Positions 30,008 to 41,029 of a stretch of DNA of 64,000 nt are shown one piece after another. This stretch comes from Distichodus sexfasciatus (lineage: Eukaryota; Chordata; Actinopteri; Characiformes; Distichodontidae). Both the position numbers and the translations under genes were made by a program. Below the pieces are notes generated by a model that worked only from the letters and a program-made list of their open reading frames with translations, was not told where the DNA came from and did no database searches. Where the stretch lies: positions 680,972 through 744,971 of the forward strand of contig JAVGVS010000099.1 of the NCBI GenBank assembly GCA_032718565.1, given 5' to 3'. How positions within the stretch are numbered: position 1 is the stretch's first letter; the number at the start of each line of letters is the position of its first letter.

Positions 30008-30118
30008 CATTTGCAGCATTTATCAGGCACTACTATCCAGAGCTCATTTCATTTCCTAATTACACAGTTTCTTTGGAGTAACTTGGGGTTAAAGATCTTC
30101 CACAGAGGTCCAAAGATT
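30008..30118 (-). repeat. SINE-B fragment
   Basis: ATTTCCTAATTACACAGTTT followed by GGAGTAACTTGGGGTTAAAG is the reverse complement of the SINE-B middle. The tail end is degraded (TTGCAGCATTTATCAGGC). Confidence 0.65.
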
Positions 30119-30123
30119 GTAGT

Positions 30124-30382
30124 TGAAAGTGAAAGTGTCATTGTCATTGTGAACACAGCACAACACAGCTCACAGTGCACCACAATGAAATGTGACCTGT
30201 GCGTTTGACCTATCCGTGAAGGAGCAGTGGGCAGCTAACATGGGCAGCGCCTGTGGAGCAGTGCTTGGGGACATACCTTGCTCATGAGTACCTCAGTGGC
30301 AACTATACCGGTCCTGGGATTCGAATCAGCGACCTTCTGCTCAGGGGGCAAAGGGCTGAAGGATCCTACCACTAGGCACCTA
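30124..30382 (-). repeat. SINE-A, nearly full-length copy
   Basis: Reverse complement gives a tRNA-like head (GGTGCCTAGTGGTAGGATCC), the B-box-like GCTGATTCGAATCCCAGGAC, then TACTCATGAGCAAGGTATGT, TGCCCACTGCTCCTTCACGG, CATTTCATTGTGGTGCACTG, TGTGTTCACAATGAC and a CACTTTCACTTTC tail. Confidence 0.87.
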
Positions 30383-31039
30383 CATCTCAGAAAACACCTC
30401 AGTGGCCTTCGTGCCCCTTCAAAACGACAATCTGGGAGGAAACGAGGAGTATCATGATTAAAGTGTGCTCAGACATTTATGAACCATGTAACTGTCAAAA
30501 GTCCTTTTTGCCCAACAATTTGTGGGCAAGTTTTTGAGAACGAGCAGTGTCACAGAGATGCCATTAGAGAGTTTCTCTCTGTTTAAGGCTTGAAAACTGC
30601 ACCACTCAATTCTGTCCCTGAGTCAGTCTCTCTGATCCCTCCTTGCTTGAGCCGTGCTGAATATTCATGCCAATCCCCCACACTCACCTGCGAAGCACTC
30701 TGACTCAGACACTTAGAGCCACTTTCAGCCCAGCCACGTATCATTCAGCCGCTCCCTTGTGTAAACAGTTGCGTTAACTTGGTACTTGATCAAGATGCGG
30801 GAGACGCAATCCATTAGCATTGTGATCATTTCTGTGACGTTTTTTGTATGGTGGAGCAGCTTAGTCAGAGTATGGCTGGACCAGTGGAGGGCTGTTTGCT
30901 TCAGAGAGCCTGAACTTGCTTGAACCTAAAGATGCCATCTCAGACGTTCCGTTACCTGTTTGAGCAGCAGATTTTCCAAGCATTCTACATCCAAGCTGGA
31001 TTGTGGTGATCTTAAGGTAGAATACTCACCCTGGACCCC
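30383..31039. other. unclassified intronic sequence
   Basis: Nothing beyond scattered short words was recognised. Confidence 0.4.
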
Positions 31040-31125
31040 TGAGGTTGGATGTTGAAATACAGCTCGATCCTGCTGCCAGGGCCACCACCATTTGGCCTCT
31101 GACCAAAAGCTTTTAACAAACGTAG
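31040..31125 (+). repeat. SINE-B fragment
   Basis: GTTGAAATACAGCTCGATCC, CAGGGCCACCACCATTTGGC and CTCTGACCAAAAGCTTTTAA match the SINE-B middle; head and tail are lost. Confidence 0.5.
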
Positions 31126-31382
31126 ATAGCAGAGACATTATTCAAAAGAAACTGCACTCTTCCACTTCTCCTCTGAAGAAACAACAAAAATTACTACTTG
31201 TCACGCTGCTTGATTTTCAAAAAGCCTTGGAGGGGGAAAAAACTGGTAGTATGGACTAAAGCTTTGCCAGTTTAACAGTTTAAATGATTTGGCCACAGCC
31301 TTTAAAAAACATTGAACAGTTAATACAAAAATCTCAGAAAGCAGCCACGAGTGTTGTCCAGAGGTTAAAACGTGTTTTCTTT
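31126..31382. other. unclassified intronic sequence
   Basis: AT-rich, nothing recognised. Confidence 0.4.
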
Positions 31383-31443
31383 GCCAATTATAGGCCGATT
31401 ACTATGATTTTTGGCCTATGGTAAGATGCACACCATTCCTACT
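31383..31443. repeat. right arm of a 61 bp inverted repeat pair
   Basis: GCCAATTATAGGCCG, CTATGATTTTTGGCCTATGG and ACCATTCCTACT are the reverse complement of 27769-27829 with a handful of changes. Confidence 0.75.
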
Positions 31444-32895
31444 CACCCTGAACATTTCAGCTTTCTGCGACGTGTGGTTCAAGCTGCACAGTCTATTTTG
31501 TAGGAAAATAATAATAATAATAATAAAGAAGAAACAGAACAATTACTTCATGCTTGGACCTCTAATTAATGCAGTTAAAAAGTTTAATTCCCAGAATTCC
31601 AGAAGTCCAGTCACAAATGAGACAGAATTGGCTTGGCATACTTAACTGCTGACTCTAACAGCATAGACATCTATGGCAAATGGATGCAACTTATTTCCCA
31701 CTCAGTTGACCCCTGTAAAGAAGCCTAATGCTTCTGGACTATTTTTGTGTAATATTATTGCTCTTATCACAAATATTCGGCAAACAGGAATCAGACCAGA
31801 AGCGGCGACACTCGCTTGGAAGACGAATGGTGTGGCTGTTTCGTTGAAGCAGTGCATTGATTTAAAGGATCAGTGTTGTTTTTGTGCCATTTTCAAGGCT
31901 AGTGTCCTCCACATGCAATGAATCATGTGTCTTACTGTAGCCGTGTTACATGGCCAAGATATTTCGTCAGTTACGATGACCTACTGTCCATTTTTTTGTG
32001 CTGAACAACAGTGAAATACGCAGTACCTTTCCATGTTTCTTGCTGAGAAACACTAAGGTTTGAATTTGTCTTCCTAACTGACAGTTCCCTAATGCTTTGC
32101 TTAAGACAGGTGGGAAACATTCTAGTTGCATAAGAGTTGCTTCATGATTTTAACCAAGCGAGTAGGTACTAGACTTCATAGTTTCTGCAACACAAGGCAA
32201 CATTTTCTTTGTCTCCTTTTGGAAGAAATCCTGTGTCGAGTTAACTGGCTGACGCAAAGCGCAGGCATTCCGAACTGCCGTTGCGTGAGGTTTGTCTATT
32301 TTTACACGGCGACCGGGCAGAGCGAGTCCCTGACTGTCAGGCAGCACTCTCTCGCCCCGCTGCTGATTAAAGACATCGGTAGCAGATTGGCAGGCCACTC
32401 GCATCCACGTGGTTTTAATGATCTAGTTCTCAAGGCTGAGGTGCAGAAGATGTGTGGCGCTCTCCTCCAGCACCTTCTAAATCAAACCTTTTCTTTCAAC
32501 ACCAGCTCGAGAGCTGCCGAGCAAGGCTGCCCCGGCGCATGGGTGGACACCTCTGCAGATTCACTATTAAATTTGCTATCAAATGCAATATATGGACTGG
32601 CTCGCAGGTCTCAATTCCGAGTGACTCATCCACAAACAGACTCCCGGTTGCTGTGTTAGGAACCACCAGCAGCAGCAGTAGCAGTATTAGTTTTGACCAT
32701 AGCAACGTGCTTTGCTTTATTTTTTTGGACTTGTTGATCGCTCTCGAGCTGTAGTGCAAAAATACTCCCTCACTTCACTCCCATGTGAGTGCTGTGTTGA
32801 GAAAGGATGGCCTCCTGGATAAAAATTGGTCAGTTAATTGGCCAGACTAACTACAAACTGGTGAAAGGGCTAACTGAACATGGTAACCAGAGTGT
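31444..32895. other. unclassified intronic sequence with small microsatellites
   Basis: (AAT)n at 31506-31527 and (CAG)n at 32666-32684. A 177-codon frame on + (32126-32659) has no domain, no family resemblance and no splice context, and was not called a gene. Confidence 0.45.
31506..31527. repeat. (AAT)n microsatellite
   Basis: Seven AAT units. Confidence 0.85.
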
Positions 32896-33060
32896 GACTG
32901 GTAAAGGCACCGTTCCCGGACACTGCCTGTGTCAGCTGCCCATTGCTCCTTCACAGATGGGACAAATGCAGAGGTCACGTTCATTTGTGGTGCAGTGTGT
33001 GCTGTGCCGTGGTGTTTTCACAATGACAAATAATCCCTCACTTTCACTCTCTTTTAAAAT
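32896..33060 (+). repeat. SINE-A, 5'-truncated copy
   Basis: GACTGGTAAAGGCACCGTTC, CAGCTGCCCATTGCTCCTTC, TGTGGTGCAGTGTGTGCTGT and ACAATGACAAATAATCCCTC follow the family order. Confidence 0.82.
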
Positions 33061-33557
33061 AGTCAAAGAATGTCTATAATTTGAGCAAATAAGTGTTTAG
33101 GTCTAGATAAATGCTGGGTGTTTCCTAGTATGCACAACTGTCCATTCTTGTGGTGTCCCATGCCCCATCGATGTGATTTTCAACCAACTCGGAGCAGTTC
33201 CAGTACTCAAGAACAGCTACAGAGTCAACTTGGGGTTAACAGTCTAGCTCCTGGGCGCAATGGAGCCACATAAACCAACCTCTTGGTCCATAATTGGGCA
33301 CCCTACCACTAGAAATAACCTGTCTTTAATTAACCGGGAGATCCTCTCGTTTTCTGCTAATTATCAAGGATGCATCAAGTTTCATTCACATCAGCAAGAA
33401 ACATCTAGGTGTAGTCCTTAACAGAAACAGGAGGTGTTTATAACATTGCAAATTTTCAACTGGTTGTATGTTTTTCTGAGTCCATTCTTGGGAAGCACAC
33501 ACGCAAGAACAAGTTCTTAGCTTGCTTGATTTTGGTATTTCTTGACACTCATTGTCG
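33061..33557. other. unclassified sequence with a SINE-B fragment on the minus strand
   Basis: 33228-33312 contains CAACTTGGGGTTAACAGTC, CAACCTCTTGGTCCATAATT and CACCCTACCACTAG, the reverse complement of a SINE-B middle and head. The rest is unclassified. Confidence 0.5.
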
Positions 33558-33765
33558 GGTTAGTGTTGTGGAAGTCTTGTGGTAGGATTCCTGTCTACGG
33601 CCCAAGAGGATATGTTCAAATGCAGTTCTGTCCTACCTCCAGAACTTTCGCCACTGGGGTCCTGAGCAAGACCCCGAGAACTGCAGAGTGCTCCAGAGAG
33701 AGACTCTCCCTGTAATTAGGAAGAATGGTAGTCATTGAATAAGAGCATTTGACAAATGCCAGGGT
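33558..33765 (+). repeat. SINE-B, nearly full-length copy
   Basis: Head GTGTTGTGGAAGTCTTGTGG with TAGGATTCCTGTC, B-box-like ATGTTCAAATGCAG, then GGTCCTGAGCAAGACCCC, TCTCCCTGTAATTAGGAAGA and the tail AATAAGAGCATTTGACAAAT. Confidence 0.82.
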
Positions 33766-33774
33766 CAGTCAAGC

Positions 33775-33962
33775 CACCCGGTTTTTGTGACTATAAAATT
33801 GGGGTTTTGAATCACAGCAGAACCTAAAAACACCTTTGCTCCCCTGGGCAAGACTCTTAACCCCAAGTTGTTCAAGGTGGACTGTCCCTGTTTCTGCTGT
33901 TTCAGGAAGAATGGAAGTCGCTCTGCATAAGAGCATCTTCAAAATGCCGTGAATGTAAACAC
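33775..33962 (+). repeat. SINE-B, second copy in tandem
   Basis: GGTTTTGAATCACAGCAG, GGGCAAGACTCTTAACCCC, AAGTTGTTCAAGGTGG, AAGTCGCTCTGCATAAGAGC and GTGAATGTAAAC. It lies only nine bases after the previous copy and in the same direction. Confidence 0.78.
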
Positions 33963-36619
33963 TAGTGCAACCGTATCCCTGTTCATTCTGGTTACATAGT
34001 TACAGTAGTTGAAAGAATAAATAATTTTTGGACGTCCATTCCCATCTTTAAATGTGTCCCACTTGACCTGAATTCCATGAGGGATTGCTTAAAAATCTCC
34101 ATCTTAACCCTTGGGAGATGGTGAATGTGTGTGGGTGGGGGAAACTCTCTAACCTCACACTGGAGGCCGGCCTTGAACGGAGTCTCCCTTTTCATCACCC
34201 AGCCATTCATCTGAGCTCGTTAGTCTATGGTGAATAGAGTGAAGGTTTTCTGCCTTTGCTGGCCTGGGATTGTTTCAAGCTCTCTTCTCTAACCTTAAAG
34301 CATGTAGAGCAAACTCTAAAAGTGGTTAGAGGCGGCGCTGAGGACTCGCACTTTGCGTGGCATAGAGTGTTTCAGTTTGTTCGGTTCAAGCGATAGCCTT
34401 GTACTGGGTAGAAGTGGGGGAAGCACGGCTGTGTTACTGTTCCAGCGCACATTAGGCATGGGGTTGACAGCTTTACTGTCCGATTTGAAAGGGAGACCAT
34501 GAACAGTCCCTATAAAAGTGTCTGTAAAGGTAGCCATTGTGAGCCACATTGCTGAACAGGGATTGTTTTATGCCCTGCCATAATGGATATAAATGATGGC
34601 GAAAAGTTTTGCGGCGTCTTGTTGGCTGTGCTGCCAGAAGGAAACCGTCTTTGGTGTAAAATAAAATGATTTACTTCAGTCTTAAGCTTCTTGAATGACC
34701 CTTACTCTTAAAATCAGCAGTGTCAAAGTGGCCATCTTATGTAAGTTTTGGGATTTAGGAGTGGAGCGCTGGTAGTGCTTTGCCATTTTTTTTAGGAAAG
34801 TTAAGCTTCACAGTCACTTGTTGTTCTTTCCTCCAGGACTTAGTCTTGAAAGAGTTTGTTTGTGGGAGTTTCGGCACTCAGCGCACCATTTGGAGTTGCA
34901 GATATTTTTCCGGAGCCGTTCGCCCCGCCAGCTCCACCGCCGTGCTGGCTCGCCACCAAACGCCCCGCTCGGAGCCAGTTTCGCAGTCGAGGATGCCGGG
35001 AAAAGGGGAGCGATGATGTCAGAGCGGCATCGGCGAGCGAAGGGGGTTGGCGGGGAGACGGTAACGTTCCTCACCAATTAAAACCCAGCTTGGGCCCACC
35101 TGCTCGGGCTGTCAGCAGTGCCACAGCTCCCCTCCACCCCACGCCCCACACACACTCATACCCCACCCGGCTCGTCATACGGGCCCGGCGAGGCCCGCCT
35201 GTGACAGGCCTTAAATTACACCAGCTCTTTTGGGGGGACATGAACGGAATTTGGAGAGGGCTCCTCTGAGCCGCACTTCTGCTTGTCTCTGTGTTTTAGC
35301 AACTTCCCTCTACTCTCTCCTTTTCTCTTTCTGCAGCTCTCCCGAACGCCGCACACTCTACACCTTTTCTGGCTTTCGACGCTTACTCTGTACGTCCCGC
35401 TTCCGCTAATGAGAGTGCAATCAAGGGCGGCGGTGGCAAAGTAAAAGGCAGCAAATCCAATAAAGGCACACCGTTGCTTCTCATTTCATTTCAGGATAAG
35501 AAAGTGGCCGTCGGTGGCCTTTGTGTGCAAATTCAAATGCGAACCCTTTTTCTAATATACTCATTAATCACATAGTAAAATACCCCAGAGTACCTGCTTT
35601 CTTAAAGACATGTTTGGCTATGCAGAGCCTGACGGTTACAAGCTGTAGGCGAGGTAGCGGACGGTAAATTGCTCCTGAGTGCCGGCACAGGCACACTTTA
35701 ATTAAGCGTCATAGCTGGATTTGTATTTTGGAAGCTGTTTTATAAGATAATTAAGCAGCTAAATAACCAGGTTACCTTCATGCGTATTTATAGATTTATG
35801 CCGTTAAGGGATGGGGGTTATTTCTCACTGTCCTGAGAGAGTTAGGTGAACATAAAACTTAAAACTAGTAAGAGAGTTCAGTTAATTATATTTTTTGCAA
35901 TGTATGATTCCTTTTGACTTTATTTTTAATCTTTCATTTTTTGTTACATAATGGTTGTTATTTGATCCAGTATACAGATTTAATTTGATCCAGTATACAG
36001 ATTTAATGACCAGCTAGGTCACCACCGCCTCATACATGGGACAAACATAATGTAATAAACACATCCACATATCTTTACTAACACAAAGTGCAGACAGGCC
36101 TTGTTCTTGTTACATTCTTCATGGCCTCAAAATATATATTTTGGCCATTACAGATACATTTAGTACTGAATGCAAACCGAGAGGAAAACGTCAACGCAGC
36201 TTTTAGTCATTATGCCACAAATCACTGTTGATGGCTTTAATGAACCTTTTTCCCAATTTCTTTTTGCCATTATTTATAGTCATAATATTGCATACAACAT
36301 ACTCATTCTTGCTTATATTTAGAATCCCAATTCTTTAATTTAAAAAAATCTGCCTTGAATCAAAACAAGTGACAAATGTCTTATAAAAGTAGAAACTATT
36401 GAAACCTCATTGTTGCAACCCTCTCCCAATACCTTTAAAGTCACATGGTAATTGCGAAGACGGAGATTCTCTCAGAATTAGTTTGAAGTACAGCTGTGTT
36501 TGAAATAAGGATGTTCTAATCATGGTAGATTTATTCATCTGTTTTACTCAAATCACGTTGTTCTTTAACACCAGTAATGAGACTTGTCAAGACGACTGGT
36601 AAACTGAGAAATATGTTGA
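33963..36619. other. unclassified intronic sequence
   Basis: No gene or repeat ends recognised. The GC-rich block 34880-35240 has overlapping frames in several phases but no domain. 35480-35800 is rich in TAATTAAG-type homeodomain-like words and reads like a possible conserved non-coding element. Confidence 0.45.
35961..36006 (+). repeat. perfect 23 bp direct duplication
   Basis: Two head-to-tail identical copies of a 23 bp unit starting TTTGATCCAGTATACAG. Both are perfect, so the duplication is recent or an assembly slip. Confidence 0.93.
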
Positions 36620-36845
36620 CATTATTTGTCGTTGTGAACACACCACGGCACAGCACAGGACACAGTGCACCACAACGAAATGTGACCTTAGCATTTGACC
36701 CATCCGTGATGGAGCAGTTGGTAGCTTTTTGGGACCAGCGCTTGGGGACAATACCTTGCTCATGAGTACCTCAGTGGTACCGGTAGTGGTCCGGTACTTG
36801 AACCGGTCATGTGGCCTTCCGATCACATGGCCAACTCCCTAACCA
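36620..36845 (-). repeat. SINE-A, nearly full-length, left member of an inverted pair
   Basis: Reverse complement shows the head (GGTTAGGGAGTTGGCCATGT, GATCGGAAGGCC), a B-box-like region with GGTTCAAGTACC, then TACTCATGAGCAAGGTATTG, ACGGATGGGTCAAATGC, CATTTCGTTGTGGTGCACTG and TGTTCACAACGACAAATAAT. Confidence 0.88.
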
Positions 36846-36881
36846 ATTTTAGGAGTAAGCCACCTATTTGGTTAATATATA

Positions 36882-37128
36882 GGGGCAGTTGGTATCATAA
36901 CGGTTAGGGCATTCGCGCCGTGATCGGAAGGTCGCTGGTTCGAATCCTAGGACTGGTAAAGGTACCACTATGGTACTCATGATCAAGGTGTCCTTCCCAA
37001 GCACTGCTCTCTGGGCACTGCGCATGGCTCCATCACGGATGGGTCAAAGCAGAGGTCACATTTCGTTGTGGTGCACTGTGTGCTGTGCTGTGTTCACAAT
37101 GACAAATAATCACTCACTTTCACTTTCA
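36882..37128 (+). repeat. SINE-A, full-length, right member of an inverted pair
   Basis: tRNA-like head GGGGCAGTTGGTATCATAAC, GGTTAGGGCATTCGC (A-box region), CGCTGGTTCGAATCC (B box), then body GACTGGTAAAGGTACCACT, GCACTGCTCTCTGGGCACTG, ACGGATGGGTCAAAGCAGAG, CACATTTCGTTGTGGTGCAC, GTGTTCACAATGACAAATAA and a CACTTTCACTTTC tail. It is about 247 bp. Best copy for defining the family. Confidence 0.9.
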
Positions 37129-38562
37129 ATAATAAGTCGGTAAGGCTGTACTGTGGTTTGTCGTTTCTGTTTATCCTCTAAATTTGCTACCCAAGTTTTA
37201 AGAGTCAGTGTTCTGTCTTCTTGGTCTTGCTGAACGTCAGACTCTTGACTTCTAATTTATGCTACTGTTGCTCAGCACCCTCAATCTGGTTGTTTCATAG
37301 CACTGAGGGGGAAAAATCCATTAAGTATGACGACAGGAAGACAGATTGCAGCTTATTCGAAAACATGACGTTCTTTTGGCGTGCATGTTAATTACGGGGG
37401 TGTTATTGAAATGTTTCTCGCGGGAGCGGTCAGACGGAACGGTTAATGGACATCAACGGCAGCGTTTAGGAGGAGCCTGTTATGGAACTTTGCACTGATG
37501 GACAGGACGGGGATTGAATTCTCACTCCTAGTTTTCAAATCGGAACCCTGTAGGACCCAGAAGTCATTAAAAGAGGCAAACTTGGTGTAGACGCTTCTGA
37601 TTGATGCGACCCTAAGAGCTGCTAGAGATGCAAAAATGTACTGTAATAATGTCTGTTTAATGTCTGTCTATTAGCTATGCACCTTGTGGTGTGTGTCACC
37701 GCCTGGGCCTTGACGTCCAGGAGGCCAAGTCTAAATGTGAAGTGTGGCAGGAGTTGGATCTAGTCCCCAAACTCCAAATGGAGATGTTCCCTCTCAGAGT
37801 ACTCACTGTCTGGAACAGAGTAAAACCGCTGTGCTCGCTTTTACCTGTCAAGCGTTAATCCGGAGTTGGCACCGCCACCCGAGAGGCTACAGCTGCCACG
37901 GCTTGTTTCCATTGGCCTTGCTTTGCATTTGCCTAAACATCTCGCCTGGAGGGAGGCGGTGTGGGGGGCTGGTGGGGAGAGCCAGGGGGTCCGCGGAAAA
38001 AGTGAGAACGGTCTCGGGTGCCAGGGGCTAAGTGCACGTAAGGAGAGTGAAATGTTATGTAAATATTCACTTCCAGCATCTCACCTGTTTTTCTTGGGCC
38101 GGGCTAACGCCGGCGTTCCGCGAGAGCGAGGTTACGAGTGTAAGCGTAACAAGGCGTATGCTAACAAGGCCAGGGACTCGGGACAAAATCAGAGCAGTCT
38201 GTTTGCATTTGGACGTCCTCTGGAAAGGTCATAAGAACATGGACGCGAAAGAGAGGCAGTTTTTTTTTCCCCGCTCTTTTCATCCCTTCATCCTTCCGGT
38301 CATTTTGCACTTGACCACTGCTCATGCCTAAAACCTTATATACTTTCATGTTTAGTTTTGCACTGCTTTTGACTACTAATGTAACCACCCTATACACTTT
38401 TATCGCTTCTTTTTTTCTCTTATTCATCCATCCTTCCTCCCTTTCACTTGCATTTAGACCACACTACTTCTCATAACAATGACCCTGAATACATACATAT
38501 ACTGTATATATGGACGCTTTAGTGCTCAAGCTCCAACCCTTACATCCCCAGAGGAGAAAGGG
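37129..38562. other. unclassified intronic sequence
   Basis: No gene recognised; a GC-rich block at 37860-38030 gives frames in several phases with no domain. Confidence 0.45.
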
Positions 38563-38700
38563 TCTCTTGGTTCCTCTCAAGGTTTCTTTCTTTTAACAAC
38601 AGAGCGAGTTTTTCCTGCCATTATCGCCACTGACGATTTAACAGCGTCTGTTGGGGCCCATAGACAAAGATTTATGTTGGAGAACCAGCGTTCCTTACTG
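38563..38700 (+). repeat. interspersed repeat fragment of a widespread teleost type
   Basis: GGTCTCTTGGTTCCTCTCAA, GGTTTCTTTCTTTTAAC, GAGTTTTTCCTGCCATTATC and GCCACTGACGATT follow a word order that I recall as one of the most common repeats in fish genomes. Class not settled here. Confidence 0.5.
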
Positions 38701-38789
38701 ATATGTTATAAATAAGCTGTCGCCAACAAAACATGGACATTTTATGTATGTAAATTTATCACAGAAGGTCAGGTCCCTTACAAAAACTA

Positions 38790-38853
38790 AAGCCATGCGG
38801 CAGGTTTGCAGCAAACTTGTAGTTGTGGCTAACAGTGGAGTTTGCCAGAATAT
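38790..38853. repeat. family C fragment, cut by the Harbinger-like element
   Basis: GCGGCAGGTTTGCAGCAAAC, TTGTGGCTAACAGTGGAGTT and TGCCAGAAT are close to 2822-2881. It ends exactly where the family H element starts. Confidence 0.7.
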
Positions 38854-39321
38854 GGGCCTGTGTCCACCAAACGCGGTTTTCACGCTGGCATCGCCTGTTT
38901 TTAATACAAATCCAATGAGCTTCAGGGTTCAGTGCGCTAGGCACCTTCAGCGCTAAAAAGTGGAGATGTTTTTTTAACCACAGCGCTCAGAGCTAAAAAG
39001 TTGAAATCCGTTCAGCTTTTAGAACAGTGCTGGGCACGTCAATGTCACTTCTCCTTTGCTAGCCAATCGAAATCGAGGAAGGGGCGGGACATATAAATCG
39101 GTGGCACTCTGTTTTCTTGCATGGTTTATCTCTACGTCTTCAAAAAGTGAGTATCTAGTTCAAACGTTGTCACTAATGCCAAGATGTGATTTCTCTACAT
39201 TGTAAATATAATTTCTTATGTCGGCTAAACTACCGATCTCAGTGAACACGTTACAATGTTTGCATGAAATAGGAACGGACGCGGAAGTGCCCCATGGTGC
39301 TTCTCGTAACTTAGCAACAAC
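38854..39321. mobile_element. PIF/Harbinger-like MITE, family H, copy 2 (one end lost)
   Basis: Begins GGGCCTGTGTCCACCAAACG, the same 18 bp end as copy 1, and runs in the opposite orientation: GTGCTTCTCGTAACTTAGCA near the right matches the left part of copy 1. The right terminal stretch of about 30 bases, with the inverted repeat, is missing. The interior has TGCTAGCCAATCG and GAGGAAGGGGCGGGAC, again shared. Confidence 0.83.
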
Positions 39322-41029
39322 AACACTCTCCTACAGTGAACCTTTGTCCATTGCTGCTAAATCTGCTTTGCAACTGTGTCTGTTTATAAACAATGCTGTA
39401 CAGATTAAATTAGCATAGTGTTTACATTTATATTTATTGATAGCAAAATATATATTCCCTTCAATTATGTCACTATTTTCGCACTTATTACAATGAAAAA
39501 ATGATGGCAATATTTAGCTAAAAGGATATGACATTTGTCTGTTGAAAAATATGTAGAAAACTGCAACATTTATCATCGAGCAGCCATAACGTCAGACTAA
39601 TATCATATTGTGGCAACCTTACTGGACGTCGATGAAAATAACGGTCGTGGCACGGACCGAGTGCTGCTCTTATTTTTTATTTAAGACCACGGCCCTGTGA
39701 TTTAGCAGCGATCTCAGCGATACGTCTCACCCTGTGTCGAGTCAGCCCTGGCAAGGTCGCCGAGAACCAACGTTTTTGCAGCGCTCCGCCGTTAATCACA
39801 CTTCTCAAGGTTTTCGGGCAGCTTGTAAAGATATGAAAGACCAAAGATTAATATTTCATTCCTGATATAACTTACCCGAGACAAAGCGCAAAACCCGGCC
39901 GTCCCCTGCTGTCTTGTAAACGTGGAGGTCCTGGTTCTTATCCGGCTGTTGTGTAAATATTAAAGGAAACATTTGGAACCAAATTGAGAATCATTTTTAT
40001 AGTAAAACGCGAGGTATGGAAATGATCATGTATTCTAGAAATCTAGTTTGTCTTCTGGACAGCGTGATTTACAGCGACGGCGAGTTTCCCCTGCAGTAGG
40101 CGAGTAACAAGACGTCACAAATCAAACACAGTCGACGTATGGCACTTATATTTTTCAGCTGCGCATGATTTGTGCTGTCTTAATGTTTATTTCATTTAGT
40201 TCATTTCATTTTGCATATTTACGTAATTATTAACCTTAGCAGAAATATTTCCTCAATAAGAGACTGTTTTTCCTCAGCTCATTAACTCCAAAATCGTTTG
40301 TTACTCTGAGAGATAAATATATAAATATATAAAATATTTTTTTCTTTTTTCTTGTTTTGGGTCGCAACTTTGCCTGGCTGATTTATGCGCTAACGGAGAA
40401 TTTTCGCGCACCAACACTGAGCTAAGAGAGGCATTCAGGATTTAGCTGCCAGAAATATTAACCTCAAGATTTTTTTTGAACAGATCCCTAACCTCCCTTT
40501 GCTCCGCTCGCTTCACTCTCACCGAAAATGAGTAATGCAGCTCGGCTGGATCTCCAATGCAAACACACAAAGCCGGGACTCAGACTTTCTCTGTTCATTT
40601 GGTTCTTGTTGGGGAGCTGTGTGGACTTGGTAAATGGATTATTTTTGGGAGACTCAGTGATGTATGGAAGGCTACGTGTGAAAATGTCTGTAAGAGGCTT
40701 AACACCTTTTTCCTCCTCCATTTTCCTCTCTCAGCATCTGCCAGTACAATAACATGTTTGGATAAGTTTGGTCATTTCCCTTAATTCTGTTACAACTGTA
40801 CAAATATTTAGTCTCGGGGCGTTTACGCTCAGACATACCATTAGATAATTAAAAATGTAACACTTAATCACTGTGAAGAAGCAAGACAATGTTCTTTCTA
40901 GAGATTCTTTGTCATTTTGTCTTGATTTATTTGTCTAGTTAGATTTAGTTAGAATTTTTGAAATTCTTTCCTACACCAACAGGGCAAAAACAAAAGCAAG
41001 ACCACAAAGAAGGCCTGGTCAGCCATGAT
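39322..41029. other. unclassified AT-rich intronic sequence
   Basis: No gene recognised. Overlapping frames at 40488-40784 on both strands have no domain. Confidence 0.45.

Noticed and set aside
32126..32659. 177-codon + frame, the longest in the window
   Set aside because: No family resemblance; ends in a CAG-repeat area; no acceptor/donor arrangement supporting an exon.
34780..35269. Overlapping frames in three phases in a GC-rich block, possible hidden exon
   Set aside because: Low-complexity Pro/Ala/Arg content in all phases and no match to FBXL17 or another known family.
36882..36960. Possible tRNA gene (A and B boxes)
   Set aside because: It is the head of a SINE-A copy; the sequence continues into the SINE body and lacks a full cloverleaf with acceptor stem pairing.
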